From the NCBI RefSeq assembly GCF_000520735.1, contig NZ_ASSC01000645.1, forward strand, positions 1-36,800: a stretch of DNA of 36,800 nt, written 5' to 3'. Within the stretch, counting starts at the first letter, position 1. The number at the start of each line of letters is the position of its first letter. The position numbers and the translations under genes are program-made. Origin of the DNA: Paenibacillus forsythiae T98. Lineage in GTDB: Bacteria > Bacillota > Bacilli > Paenibacillales > Paenibacillaceae. This document shows, piece by piece, positions 9,814 to 18,032 of this stretch. A model generated the notes under the pieces. That model was not told where the DNA came from, searched no databases, and saw only the letters and a program-made list of their open reading frames with translations.

Positions 9814-9847
9814 CAAAAAGAACAGTCCCAAATAAATGGGCACTGTT
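9814..9847 (-). terminator. Rho-independent terminator after alanine dehydrogenase
   Basis: On the minus strand AACAGTGCCCA / TGGGACTGTT forms a 10-bp stem with one bulge and is followed by CTTTTTGT. It lies about 70 nt after the ald stop. Confidence 0.85.
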
Positions 9848-9919
9848 CCATGAGCGATTGGGGTTCTCTTCTTCATTGGGAATCGTCTTTATCATCTATT
9901 AGCCGACTCTTCATCTAAT

Positions 9920-11053
9920 TTAGATCAGGGTAGATTCCTGCGACATCGCTTGGGCTACCGTGAAATACTCCTCACCGAGCGCGTCGGCCACGGCCTTACA
10001 GGTGATCTTGCCATTGGCGATATTGACGCCGTTCAGCAGACCTTCATTTTCTTGTACGGCCTTCAGCGCGCCCTTGCCCGCAATTTGCAGCGCATAAGGA
10101 ACCGTAACATTCGTCAGGGCAATGGTCGAGGTCTTCGCGACAGCGCCAGGCATGTTGGCTACCGAATAATGCAGCACGCCGTGCTTCTCGAATACAGGAT
10201 CGTCATGCGTCGTCACATGGTCGATAGTCTCCACGATGCCGCCTTGGTCGATAGCCACGTCGACGATAACTGAGCCGGGCTTCATCGTCTTCACCATTTC
10301 TTCCGTGACGAGCTTCGGAGCTTTCGCGCCCGGAATGAGCACGGCGCCTACCAGCACATCCGCTTCGGCAACCGCCTTGGCGATGTTGTACGGATTCGAG
10401 ATCAGCGTATTGATTTGTGCGCCGAAAATATCGTCAAGCTGACGCAATCTGTCAGCGCTCAGATCGACGATGGTAACGTCCGCTCCAAGGCCAATTGCCA
10501 TCTTGGCCGCGTTCGTGCCGACAACGCCGCCGCCGATGATGCTGACCTTGCCTCTGCTTACGCCGGGAACGCCGGCCAGCAGAATGCCTTGGCCGCCATA
10601 GTTTCTTTGCAGGAATTGAGCGCCCAATTGAACGGACATCCGTCCGGCCACTTCGCTCATCGGCGTCAGCAGCGGCAGCGTTCGGCCTTCGGTAACCGTC
10701 TCATAGCCGATGGCGAATACGCCTTTTTCTTTCAGCGCCTTGGCCAGAGCAGGCTCCGGAGCGAGATGAAGGTAAGTAAACAGTACGAGACCTGGACGGA
10801 AATAGCCGTATTCGCTCTCCAGCGGTTCTTTCACCTTCATGACCATTTCGGCGCTGCTCCACACCTTCTCGACTTCGCCGATCAATTCCGCTCCGGCTTC
10901 CTTGTATTCTTCATCAAGGAAGCCGCTGCCCAGGCCTGCGCCCTTCTCTACCAGTACCGTGTGACCTTCTTTAACAAAGCTGACTACTCCGGCAGGGGTA
11001 ATAGCAACCCGATTCTCATTATTTTTGATTTCCTTAGGGATTCCGATGATCAT
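9920..11053 (-). CDS. ald: Alanine dehydrogenase
   Basis: NAD-dependent oxidative deamination of L-alanine to pyruvate and ammonia, and the reverse; in Bacillus it supports alanine use and sporulation. 377 residues, the usual length. Visible features: catalytic K75 in MKVKEP and H96 in YLHLAPE, the Rossmann loop [11 protein letters not shown], and VDVAIDQGG around the conserved catalytic Asp. The ATG at 11053 has AGGAG 9 nt upstream and gives the standard [10 protein letters not shown] start, so the 8-residue upstream extension is rejected. It is a single-gene unit with its own terminator and a candidate promoter. The call is firm. Confidence 0.97.
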   Translation of the reverse strand: MIIGIPKEIKNNENRVAITPAGVVSFVKEGHTVLVEKGAGLGSGFLDEEYKEAGAELIGEVEKVWSSAEMVMKVKEPLESEYGYFRPGLVLFTYLHLAPEPALAKALKEKGVFAIGYETVTEGRTLPLLTPMSEVAGRMSVQLGAQFLQRNYGGQGILLAGVPGVSRGKVSIIGGGVVGTNAAKMAIGLGADVTIVDLSADRLRQLDDIFGAQINTLISNPYNIAKAVAEADVLVGAVLIPGAKAPKLVTEEMVKTMKPGSVIVDVAIDQGGIVETIDHVTTHDDPVFEKHGVLHYSVANMPGAVAKTSTIALTNVTVPYALQIAGKGALKAVQENEGLLNGVNIANGKITCKAVADALGEEYFTVAQAMSQESTLI

Positions 11054-11094
11054 TCTTAACATCTCCTGTCTGGTCAATGTCCTCTATGTAAAGA

Positions 11095-11122
11095 ATGATA
11101 ACATACATTGCAGGCTTGCCAA
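11095..11122 (-). promoter_or_regulatory. Candidate sigma-A promoter for ald
   Basis: The minus strand reads TTGGCA, then 16 nt, then TATCAT (5 of 6 to each consensus hexamer). It lies about 40 nt upstream of the ald start codon. Confidence 0.45.
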
Positions 11123-11201
11123 TTGGTGAAAATTTAAAACTTTATCTGCCATGATTGTGTTTTATCACAATGAGCGGTCAATCCCTATGGAAGCTTCTGG
11201 T

Positions 11202-11540
11202 CTAGGATATCGTGATCACCTCATACTGCGCGGACAGCTCGATGAAATGTCCCATGCTCGAAACTTCACCCGCATACAGCTGATCGCTCAGCCCGTAGTA
11301 GTTCACACAGGTGCCGCAGGCCAGCACCGGAACCCCGCGGTCGGCCAGCTCCTTTAAATGGAGGGAAGCCATTGATTTGCCCGTCAGCGCGAGCACGCCC
11401 CGGTTCACACAGAATACGGCGGCCGGAAGCTGCTCCTGCTGTTTGAGAAGCGTGAAATACGTTTCCAGCAGTTGTTCTCCAAGCCGGGTATCCCCGCTCC
11501 CCATACTGTCTGTCGTAAGAAAAATAATTTTGCCATTCAT
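11202..11540 (-). CDS. DsrE/YedF-like sulfur- or selenium-associated small protein
   Basis: A soluble protein of 112 residues with a DsrE-type alpha/beta fold: an N-terminal IIFLTTDSMGSGD strand-loop, a long LGEQLLETYFTLL helix, and a central ACGTCVNYYGL segment with two cysteines that could carry a persulfide. The pattern matches the C-terminal domain of YedF-type proteins, which normally have an N-terminal TusA-like domain that is absent here. The alternative start three codons upstream abuts the ribosome site, so the ATG at 11540 (AAAGGATG upstream) is preferred. It lies alone, divergent from udk. The function is inferred only from the fold. Confidence 0.8.
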   Translation of the reverse strand: MNGKIIFLTTDSMGSGDTRLGEQLLETYFTLLKQQEQLPAAVFCVNRGVLALTGKSMASLHLKELADRGVPVLACGTCVNYYGLSDQLYAGEVSSMGHFIELSAQYEVITIS

Positions 11541-11708
11541 CTTCTTCATCCTTTCTTAATGAAATGTATGCGCTTATCATACTTATGTTGGTGTAAATTG
11601 TATATAACAATCCTTACTTCTATTCCGAATTCATCGGGACAAGGTGAAAAATCAAGGCCGCTGTGCTACAATACTGGAATTGGCAAAGGGAATTTGTTGG
11701 GGAGGTTT

Positions 11709-11732
11709 ATGAAAACGCTATGCTTATTATAG
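11709..11732 (+). CDS. Possible 7-codon upstream peptide overlapping the udk start
   Basis: ATG at 11709 encodes MKTLCLL and a TAG stop at 11730-11732. GGGGAGG at 11699-11705 has better spacing for this start than for the udk ATG at 11720, which lies inside this mini-frame in another frame. It could be a coupling or regulatory uORF, or an accident of sequence. Confidence 0.3.
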   Translation: MKTLCLL

Positions 11733-12352
11733 GAATTGCCGGCGGAACAGGCTCAGGCAAAACGACGGTGGCCCGCTCTGTCATCGACCGTCTCGGTTCA
11801 GGCAAGGTCACCTTTATCTCTCAGGATAATTATTATAAAGACCATTCGCATCTCAGCCTTGCCGAGCGCGAGGCGATCAATTATGACCATCCGTTCGCCT
11901 TCGACAACGAGCTTTTGATCAAGCATTTGAAGCTCCTTCGAGCGGGGAAACCTGCTCATGCGCCGGTGTACGACTTTACCGTTCACACCCGTTCCATGGA
12001 GGATACGGTCGAGCTGCTTCCGAACAATATCGTCATCATCGAAGGGCTGCATGTGCTGTACGACGAGAACCTGCGCGGGCTGCTTGACATCAAAGTGTTC
12101 GTCGACACCGACCCCGATGTCCGCATTCTGCGCCGGGTTCTGCGGGATATCGAGGAACGCGGCCGCACCATCCAGTCGATTCATCAGCAATATTTAACGA
12201 CGGTCAAACCGATGCATGAAGCGTTTATCGAGCCGTCCAAGAAATACGCCGACCTGATTATTCCCGAGGGCGGGCAGAACGAGGTGGGCATTCAGCTGCT
12301 GTCCGTCCTGACCGAAAAATATTTGACAGGCGCAGACTGGACCGGCGCCTAA
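11720..12352 (+). CDS. udk: Uridine/cytidine kinase
   Basis: Phosphorylates uridine and cytidine to UMP and CMP in pyrimidine salvage. 210 residues, standard for the family. P-loop GGTGSGKTT is at the N-terminus; QDNYYKDHSHL, NYDHPFAFD and the nucleoside-site region YDFTVHTR follow, and the C-terminus has IIPEGGQN as in Bacillus Udk. ATG at 11720 is the only near start, but it lies 14 nt from GGGGAGG, an unusually long spacing explained perhaps by the 7-codon mini-frame that starts 11 nt earlier. An extended -10-like TGCTACAAT at 11664-11672 may be its promoter. It is convergent with yebC, sharing a bidirectional terminator. Confidence 0.95.
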   Translation: MLIIGIAGGTGSGKTTVARSVIDRLGSGKVTFISQDNYYKDHSHLSLAEREAINYDHPFAFDNELLIKHLKLLRAGKPAHAPVYDFTVHTRSMEDTVELLPNNIVIIEGLHVLYDENLRGLLDIKVFVDTDPDVRILRRVLRDIEERGRTIQSIHQQYLTTVKPMHEAFIEPSKKYADLIIPEGGQNEVGIQLLSVLTEKYLTGADWTGA

Positions 12353-12383
12353 GCCTGTTATTGGGGAAGGGCATTTCGCGGTT

Positions 12384-12431
12384 ATAAAAAAAGAAACGGC
12401 GGCCTATCCTCCTCAGGATGGCCGCCGTTTC
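12384..12431. terminator. Bidirectional terminator between udk and yebC
   Basis: The stem GAAACGGCGGCC(T)ATCC / GGATGGCCGCCGTTTC has a 6-nt loop. An A-run (12386-12392) gives a T-run on the minus strand, so it best terminates yebC; on the plus strand it ends in TTTC after udk. Confidence 0.85.
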
Positions 12432-12445
12432 TGCTATGCAGAAGG

Positions 12446-13165
12446 CTATTCTTCCGAATCTACGTTATGATACACCTGCTGCACATCTTCCAGGTCCTCC
12501 AGCACATCAATCAGCTTCTCGAACTGCGCCTGGGAATCTTCCGGTATCGCCACATAGTTCTGGGGAAGCATCGTCAGCTCGGCAACCGTAAATTCGGTTA
12601 CGCCCGCAGTCTTTAACGCTTCCTGCACGGCATGGAACTGATCCGGCTCAGCGTACACAATGACGGCTTCATCCTCTTCCAGAATATCGCGCGCGTCCAC
12701 GTCCGCTTCCATCAGAATTTCCAGCACTTCCTCTGCGCTCTTGCCGACCAGACCGATAACCGAAGTCGAATCGAACATATAGCTGACCGATCCGCTGACG
12801 CCCAGGCTGCCGCCGTTCTTGCTGAATGCGGCGCGCACTTCGGAGGCGGTGCGGTTGACATTGTTCGTCAGCGCGTCGACGATAATCATCGATCCGTTCG
12901 GTCCGAAGCCCTCGTAGCGAAGCTCGTCGTAAGTCTCGTCCGAATTGCCCTTCGCCTTCTCAAGCGCGCGGTCAATGATCGCCTTCGGAACATTGTAAGT
13001 CTTGGCGCGCTCCAGCACGACCTTCAGCGCCCGGTTCGATTCCGGGTCCGGTTCGCCCTGCTTGGCCACTACATAAATTTCACGCCCGAATCTTGCATAT
13101 ATACGACTTGTGTTGGCGTCCTTGGATGCCTTCTTTTCCTTAATATTATTCCACTTACGGCCCAT
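12446..13165 (-). CDS. yeeI: YebC/PmpR-family regulator (YeeI-type)
   Basis: 239 residues, close over the whole length to Bacillus YeeI as I recall it: it begins [20 protein letters not shown] and contains [20 protein letters not shown] and [10 protein letters not shown]. YebC-family proteins were first described as DNA-binding regulators; recent work assigns some a role in helping ribosomes through proline-rich stretches, so the name 'transcriptional regulator' is not safe. AAGAGAG upstream of the ATG fixes the start. Single gene, with a terminator shared with udk. Confidence 0.93.
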   Translation of the reverse strand: MGRKWNNIKEKKASKDANTSRIYARFGREIYVVAKQGEPDPESNRALKVVLERAKTYNVPKAIIDRALEKAKGNSDETYDELRYEGFGPNGSMIIVDALTNNVNRTASEVRAAFSKNGGSLGVSGSVSYMFDSTSVIGLVGKSAEEVLEILMEADVDARDILEEDEAVIVYAEPDQFHAVQEALKTAGVTEFTVAELTMLPQNYVAIPEDSQAQFEKLIDVLEDLEDVQQVYHNVDSEE

Positions 13166-13305
13166 ACTTTATCGCTCTCTTTCAACAGTGATTAAACGCA
13201 GTCCTTTATATTATACTCCTCCCAGTATATCTCTTAAAGGGGGAGCAGGGCAAATAAGGAGGGCTTCCGGCTTGTCAAATTGAAAATCCTGTGAATAACC
13301 CCCGG

Positions 13306-13557
13306 CTATAGCCGCACATATTTCCGGTAAACGGAACTGGGCGGCAGGGAGCTGCCAATCCGCCGCATAAAGGCGAACATTTGGCGGCGCTTCCGTAATC
13401 CATCGGGAAATTCAAACGTGACGAGCTGCCATTTCCGGTCCCATTCTTTTGCCGATAGCTCGGGCTTTTGGTTAAAGGACTGGACAAACGAAGCTCCAAC
13501 CTCGATGACGGAAGCGCAGGATATCAGATAAACAATCTGCTTCTCGGTGGAGAGCAT
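13306..13557 (-). CDS. Hypothetical small basic protein, 83 aa
   Basis: I do not recognise a family. The protein is soluble and rich in basic and aromatic residues, with an N-terminal MLSTEKQIVYLISCASV helix/strand and a C-terminal RMR/KYVRL-type basic tail. GGAGG stands 6 nt before the ATG at 13557, a strong ribosome site, and composition looks coding, so it is probably a real gene. A TATAAT on the minus strand at 13756-13761, about 200 nt upstream, could serve it. Nothing nearby suggests its function. Confidence 0.65.
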   Translation of the reverse strand: MLSTEKQIVYLISCASVIEVGASFVQSFNQKPELSAKEWDRKWQLVTFEFPDGLRKRRQMFAFMRRIGSSLPPSSVYRKYVRL

Positions 13558-13605
13558 GATGAACCTCCGGTATAGAATTACATTTTCATACGCACAGATA
13601 GCCGC

Positions 13606-13767
13606 TTATTCCACGGAAGGGCTCCCGCTCGGTGCGGCTGCATCCGTCTGTCTCAAATCGCAGGATTCACCCGGCTTCAGCACCGTTCCGGAATGGCCTT
13701 GGCCTCTCAGCCGCTCCAACCAGGCCGCCGCATCCTGGCGGATTGGAGGAAACGTATTATAGTGCAT
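13606..13767 (-). CDS. Possible small protein, 53 aa
   Basis: The frame reads from ATG at 13767 (MHYNTFPPIR...) to the stop at 13606-13608 and has a plausible protein-like composition (DAAAWLERLRGQGHSGTV). It ends 48 nt before the next small gene on the same strand. Against it: no clear ribosome site, it begins only 17 nt after the modD terminator, and a TATAAT overlaps its first codons. It may instead be untranslated leader of the 83-aa gene. Confidence 0.28.
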   Translation of the reverse strand: MHYNTFPPIRQDAAAWLERLRGQGHSGTVLKPGESCDLRQTDAAAPSGSPSVE

Positions 13768-13783
13768 ATTCGAAACGCAGCTG

Positions 13784-13819
13784 AAAAAAGGTATTCCACA
13801 GCCACAGCCATGAAATACC
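13784..13819 (-). terminator. Rho-independent terminator after modD
   Basis: On the minus strand GGTATTTC / GGAATACC pairs over 8 bp (one G-U) around a 14-nt loop and is followed by TTTTTT. It lies about 65 nt after the modD stop. Confidence 0.75.
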
Positions 13820-13885
13820 CCTTTAGGCCAGGAACATGCACCCGCTTGCTTGCCGCAAAACTGGGCAGAATTGTCTTAAGTCCCC

Positions 13886-14737
13886 TTACTTCACGTCCGG
13901 AAGCAGCCTGACGCTCATATCCAGCGGCTTCGCGAAGAACAGGCTCGTCGTCACCAGCACATCGACGCCAGCTGCCGCGTAAGCTTCGGCATTATGCTCG
14001 TCGATGCCTCCCGCCGCAAGCAGCACCACATTCGGGTTCGCCGCCCGAAGCTCCGCGCTGCCCGCAAGCAGCACATCCGGGGGGAGCTTGTCGAACTGCA
14101 GGCAGTCCACCCCGGCACGGCACAGACGAAGGCCGTATTCCATGGAGTCCGTCTCAACGACCAGCTTTTTCTCCGGGACCCTGGACTTCAGCTCGCCGAT
14201 CCGTTCCACGAAGGCGTTTGGCCCGCCGCAGAAATTCGCATGCTCCTTGAAGACGAGCACGGTCTCGGACAGTCCCAGACGATGGGGCGCGGCGCCGCCG
14301 CACAGAATCGCCTTGACGCTCATCGCCTTGGTGCCGGGAAAGCTCTTTCTCGTGCTCGCTACCGAGACATTCGGATTAACCGCCTTCACCTTGTCGACGA
14401 TCCGTTTTGTCTTGGTGGCGATGCCGGAGCAGCATTCCAGCAAATTTTGCGTAACCTTCCAGGCCATATGCAGCGACTCAGCCGTACCTTTTCCAGACAG
14501 ATATACCTGCCCGGGCTCAACCGCCGTTCCCGACGGTAGACTTGAAACGGGCGTCACCCCCAGCTTGGCGAACATGCGCAGCACCTCTTCGGTCCCGCAC
14601 AGCACCGCATGCTCTCTGGAGAAATACTCGATGGTTCCCGGCGATCCGCCGATATCCAGCGCCCAGGTCGTCAGATCGACGTACGGAACATCCTCCCTGA
14701 TCATCCGGTCGATCGCTTCATCGGAAATGTAAATCAA
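13886..14737 (-). CDS. modD: ModD-like protein of the quinolinate phosphoribosyltransferase fold
   Basis: 283 residues with the NadC/ModD two-domain fold: N-terminal DLTTWALDI, the central TRKSFPGTKAMSVKA helix/loop (the phosphoribosyl site region), and a barrel ending LLAAGGIDEHNAEAYAAAGV. NadC itself decarboxylates quinolinate to make nicotinate mononucleotide; ModD is a homologue usually found beside molybdate transport genes, with unproven activity. Start choice: ATG at 14746 directly abuts AGGAGG (zero spacing), whereas TTG at 14737 lies 9 nt from it and gives the usual family start MIYIS. No nadA/nadB or modABC is nearby, so the pathway is not indicated by context. NadC remains the alternative. 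Confidence 0.85.
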   Translation of the reverse strand: MIYISDEAIDRMIREDVPYVDLTTWALDIGGSPGTIEYFSREHAVLCGTEEVLRMFAKLGVTPVSSLPSGTAVEPGQVYLSGKGTAESLHMAWKVTQNLLECCSGIATKTKRIVDKVKAVNPNVSVASTRKSFPGTKAMSVKAILCGGAAPHRLGLSETVLVFKEHANFCGGPNAFVERIGELKSRVPEKKLVVETDSMEYGLRLCRAGVDCLQFDKLPPDVLLAGSAELRAANPNVVLLAAGGIDEHNAEAYAAAGVDVLVTTSLFFAKPLDMSVRLLPDVK

Positions 14738-15172
14738 TTGCTTCATCCTCCTGTTCAGGCGTGAGCGCTTCATCTATGTACGCCTATGCTGCCTCGGAAC
14801 AGCTCATTCGCCAACCTTAATATTGTAAGTAGATATGGCGCTAATTGTATTCGTTATTGCGTCTTCTACAAATGAAGAAACTCATAGGGCGGGTTATCCA
14901 TCGCTGCAAAAACCGGTTTTACACTTGCTCCCCCCTTGTCACTTTTCATACACAATACGGGTGGAGAAGATTTTTTTCTAAATTTTTCTTCAATATGTCA
15001 TTTGTATAGATTAAAATACTTGTTTTTCCATGTCAAAAATTGTATTCTTGTTGTTGTAAGAAAAATATTGTTGTAGAAGGGGTGAAATTGTTTCCACATC
15101 TTATGCACATGCACAATTTTTTATGGTAAGAGCTTTTTATTTCAACTTAATTACTAGAGGAGATGTTTAATT
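14738..15172. other. AT-rich intergenic region upstream of a secreted orphan
   Basis: About 430 bases, increasingly AT-rich to the right. It holds a 13-residue frame, TTG at 15088 to TAA at 15129 (FPHLMHMHNFLW after the start), preceded by AAGGGGTG; this could be a leader peptide or chance. No strong promoter with both hexamers was found. The ribosome site for the next gene is AGAGGAGA near 15156-15163. Confidence 0.45.
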
Positions 15173-15562
15173 GTGAAAAAATATCAAAAAACAGTAATTG
15201 CAGGGCTTTCTACCATGGCTATTCTCCTAACACCTATACAAGCTGCTTTCGCTGACGAAGCCGTTACTAATAGCACTCCGGCACAGGAAGTTCAGGCATC
15301 AAATGGAATTGCTACAACGCAAGGAACAATTTATGGGTTAGTCGGAGACCCTACTACGGATATATATATGAATGGAGTTGTTACGGTTGGAGTTACTGCT
15401 CCTAGTGGTGGTAATTTTGTAGTTTATGCTATCGACCAATATGGTTCTTATATTTATTTAGGAGAAATAATAGGTTCAGGTACAATACACACACAATTAT
15501 ATGGCTACCACAAAATTTATGTATCTTCAAGTTTCTCAGGAACATTCTATGTTACTTATTAA
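15173..15562 (+). CDS. Secreted small beta-rich protein, unknown function
   Basis: 129 residues. Lysine-rich n-region, hydrophobic stretch, and signal cleavage site AAFA-DEA near residue 27. The mature part is rich in Gly, Thr, Tyr and Val with alternating polar and nonpolar residues, as in an all-beta exported domain; there is no cysteine. GTG start with AGAGGAGA upstream. The gene and its flanks are much more AT-rich than the helicase and protease genes, which suggests recent acquisition. A strong terminator follows at 15656. I recognise no family. Confidence 0.8.
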   Translation: MKKYQKTVIAGLSTMAILLTPIQAAFADEAVTNSTPAQEVQASNGIATTQGTIYGLVGDPTTDIYMNGVVTVGVTAPSGGNFVVYAIDQYGSYIYLGEIIGSGTIHTQLYGYHKIYVSSSFSGTFYVTY

Positions 15563-15655
15563 TAACCATTGATTTTTTTCTAGTTATAGAACTAAAGATT
15601 AGAGAATACTTACCTAATTATTTGCAACCAAATTAATGGATATACCAATCTTCTA

Positions 15656-15690
15656 AACCCCACCGGTCAAAATGGTCAGTGGGGTTTTTA
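15656..15690 (+). terminator. Rho-independent terminator after the secreted protein gene
   Basis: AAACCCCAC / GTGGGGTTTT arms around CGGTCAAAATGGTCA, with the 3' arm running into TTTTTA. It belongs to the secreted orphan and lies just before the IS630-type element. Confidence 0.85.
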
Positions 15691-15704
15691 GCAATTTCAA
15701 TCTA

Positions 15705-16842
15705 GTGCCCCTTCAGACAACCTTGATCTTGTTTTGCTCTCGTAAAATAATGGCCTTGCGTTTGTTCTTGTTTCGCCAGCGAAGATACGCCTGAATGGCT
15801 AGTCCGAGTTCTTGGTGTTTGGCAAAGTCACTGCCTTCCAGGACAAACTTCCGAAGGGGTCCAAAATGACATTCGATTCGGTTCAGCCAGGAAGCATAGG
15901 TGGGGTGAACACGAGTTCTACATTATTCTCAGACGCCCACTTCTTTACTTTCTTGTGATGATGCGGGGAGAAGTTGTCCAGGATGAGGTAGAGCCGCTCG
16001 CTCCGGTGAAACCGGCGGCGCAGCACCTGAAAGAAACGAAGAATGTCCTGGTGCTTCTTCGTCTTGGAAGCATGTCCGTAAAGCTTGTCGATCTTCAGGT
16101 CCAGCGCGGCCAGCAGATGCCTCACGCCGTGAGGACGGTTGTAGGTTGCCCGAAGCCGGGTCGGTCTTCGCTTAGGAAACCAGCCCTTTCCCTTGTAAGG
16201 CTGAAGAGACAACGGGCCAAATTCATCGACGCAAATTACACGACCGTCTTCTGGAGGGTTCTCGTAGAGCTCTTCGATTCGTTTTTTTTAGATTCAAATT
16301 CCGGATCGGTTGAGGCTTTCCAGGTCTTCGTGTTCGAGTAGGTAATCTTGGCTTCATTCAGGATCACCCGGAGCGTTTCCAATGAAATTGAGGACACGAT
16401 GTGTCGTTCTTCCACGGCCTGCTTCAGTTTGGACAGTGACCAATTCATGAAAGGATACCCCGCACTCTGGGGAGGAATCTGGGCCAGTTCCGTAATCTTT
16501 GCCCGTTCTTCCGCAGTGAACGTCTGCGGACGTCCCCCGCAGTACCGGGGCTTTAGAGAGTCCATGCCTTCCTCGTTGAAACGGTGGATGGTATGGCAGA
16601 TATGTTCACCCGAGATATGGTAAAGCCGGCGGATTTCCGGCACTTTCATTTTTTGTGCAGAAGCCAGGATGAGCAGGGCACGGCGAACCTGAACCGGATC
16701 GGCGCCTTTGCGGGCAATCCGTACGAGTCGATTCCCTTCTTCTTTCGTTAACTCACGAACAAATACGGTCATGACCCTCACCTCAAATCGTTTGGTTATA
16801 CGTTATTACCCGTATTCCCAAGTACGATCTCAGAAGGGGCAC
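15705..16842 (-). mobile_element. IS630-family insertion sequence
   Basis: 1138 bp. The terminal inverted repeat GTGCCCCTTC lies at 15705-15714 and, inverted, at 16833-16842; similarity continues inward (TGA/CGA...). The element is flanked on both sides by TA (15703-15704 and 16843-16844), the target dinucleotide IS630 elements duplicate. It carries one transposase on the minus strand, split by two frameshifts (see that entry). It inserted between the terminator of the secreted gene and a coding-like scrap. Confidence 0.9.
15713..16772 (-). pseudogene. IS630-type transposase, frameshifted twice
   Basis: A DDE transposase read in three frames. Frame 1 (16772 to about 16282) holds the helix-turn-helix region (HHL-type IRRLYHISGEHICHTIHRF) and WSLSKLKQAVEE. 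Frame 2 holds VICVDEFGP (first Asp) and YLILDNFSPHHHK (second Asp). Frame 3, ending at the stop 15713-15715 in the inverted repeat, holds WLNRIECHFGPLRKF with the catalytic Glu. The first shift is at a run of eight A on the minus strand (16282-16289), which gives A_AAA_AAC, a classic -1 slippery heptamer, so programmed frameshifting is possible. The second shift, at CCCC (15902-15905), looks like a 1-nt deletion and would separate the Glu. The start ATG is 16772. Confidence 0.85.
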
Positions 16843-16845
16843 TAG

Positions 16846-17079
16846 CTCAAAATACTGAACTGGTTATGATGGACGTCATCCGTAGGATAGGCTTCAGAAC
16901 TAAAGTCAAATGCCGCTCCAGCTTTCCGGATCGGGTCGAGCCACCAATATATTTGTTTTCAATTCTTTTGCAACGCTCTTCTTCATCGAATTCAAACCTT
17001 CGTCAGAACGGAGATTTTTGATCTGAAAAAGTAGATTTTATGTTATTATCCAAAGTCTTGTCTTTTGCTTGATAGTATT
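16846..17079 (-). pseudogene. Coding-like scrap beside the IS element
   Basis: About 230 bases without an intact gene. On the minus strand two frames look protein-like over short spans: one has IKNLRSDEGLNSMKKSVAKE, another WWLDPIRKAG then AAFDFSSEAYPTDDVHHN, ending at a TAG next to the IS element. This suggests a decayed C-terminal gene fragment; I cannot assign a family. It lies directly downstream of the DUF2812 gene. Confidence 0.35.
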
Positions 17080-17715
17080 TCATTCTTGTAGTTCAGAAAT
17101 TTTAATTGTATATCTATAGATACTATAAAATAACGGGAATAAAAACAAAAAATTAACTATTTTGAATATTATCCTAAAATCTAAAGTTTTGTATGCTGAA
17201 TACTGAGTGACTAGCATCAAAGGTGATGGAGAACTTATTAAAAATGTGAGTGTCAGAAGAATGCTGGCTAAAATATATGCACTACGTATTGTCGTATAAT
17301 AGTTTATTTTGCTTTTTTCGTCTGTATATATTTCAAAATTATCATCCTCTTCTTCTTTCTCTAAAATAAGTAATTCTGAATTTATTGTTCCAGGAGATGT
17401 AGCAAATTTTCCACCTTTATTTCCATATGGTCTCCACTTTATACTTCCATATGAGAATTTTCCTATATTAATCCCTTTACTGAAAGTAGCAATATTATTT
17501 TGTTTTAAAAAATTCTTGTAATCCTCAAGCTCTCTTCTTGACTTATTCCCAACAAACTCCACCCTATAAACAAATTTTTTGTCCATTGATCTCTCAAAAG
17601 TATAGAAGAATTGATTTACATTAAGTAATCTCCATCCCTCTGAAGCCATTTGATTCAACCACCGTTCCTGCCCCTCCAAAGCACTGAAAAAAACCTTAAA
17701 TACCGTCTTTTTCAT
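17080..17715 (-). CDS. DUF2812 domain membrane protein
   Basis: 211 residues. The N-terminal DUF2812 region has the typical WLNQMASEGWRLLNVNQFFY segment; two C-terminal hydrophobic spans (about 145-165 and 180-202, the second SSP...FLFLFPLFYSIYRYT) should be transmembrane. DUF2812 genes usually sit beside PadR regulators and are thought to be their partner or target; the molecular role is unknown. It is preceded by GAGGAGGA, and its start codon overlaps the end of the frameshifted padR gene by 20 nt, so translation was probably coupled. The gene is AT-rich like its neighbours. Confidence 0.85.
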   Translation of the reverse strand: MKKTVFKVFFSALEGQERWLNQMASEGWRLLNVNQFFYTFERSMDKKFVYRVEFVGNKSRRELEDYKNFLKQNNIATFSKGINIGKFSYGSIKWRPYGNKGGKFATSPGTINSELLILEKEEEDDNFEIYTDEKSKINYYTTIRSAYILASILLTLTFLISSPSPLMLVTQYSAYKTLDFRIIFKIVNFLFLFPLFYSIYRYTIKISELQE

Positions 17716-18032
17716 AACTATCCTCCTCTAAAAGAGTAGTGCCTAAATTATACAAATCATGCAAACGTACAATTTCTGTCTCCAAAACATTTCTGCCAAG
17801 TGGAGTTAATTTATATTTTTTTACATCGCCTTGTACATCAAATATATAAATCCACTTCTTTTCCAACAAAAATTGACAAAGCACCATAAAGGGTACCGGG
17901 ACCAAGTTTAACTTTCCCTTTAGTCAATTCATTTATGAATTTAATAATTCCATATCCGTGCAATGGGTGAATTGTTGCTAACAATATGTAATATGTGGTC
18001 TCACTTAGGGCGTTACTCTTTGTATTAACCAA
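17696..18032 (-). pseudogene. padR: PadR-family regulator, single frameshift
   Basis: A winged-helix repressor of about 110 residues if repaired. Frame 1 gives the PadR N-terminus with HPLHGYGIIKFINELTKG and KLGPGTLYGALS; frame 2 continues with LLEKKWIYIF, KYKLTPLGRNVLETE and HDLYNLG. The break is a T5 run on the minus strand (17868-17872); T4 would restore a clean ALSILLEKKW reading. This is a real 1-nt insertion, a phase-variable site or a sequencing error. Start TTG at 18032 has GAGGAGGGAAC upstream. It overlaps the DUF2812 gene downstream. If truly broken, DUF2812 would be derepressed. Confidence 0.82.
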
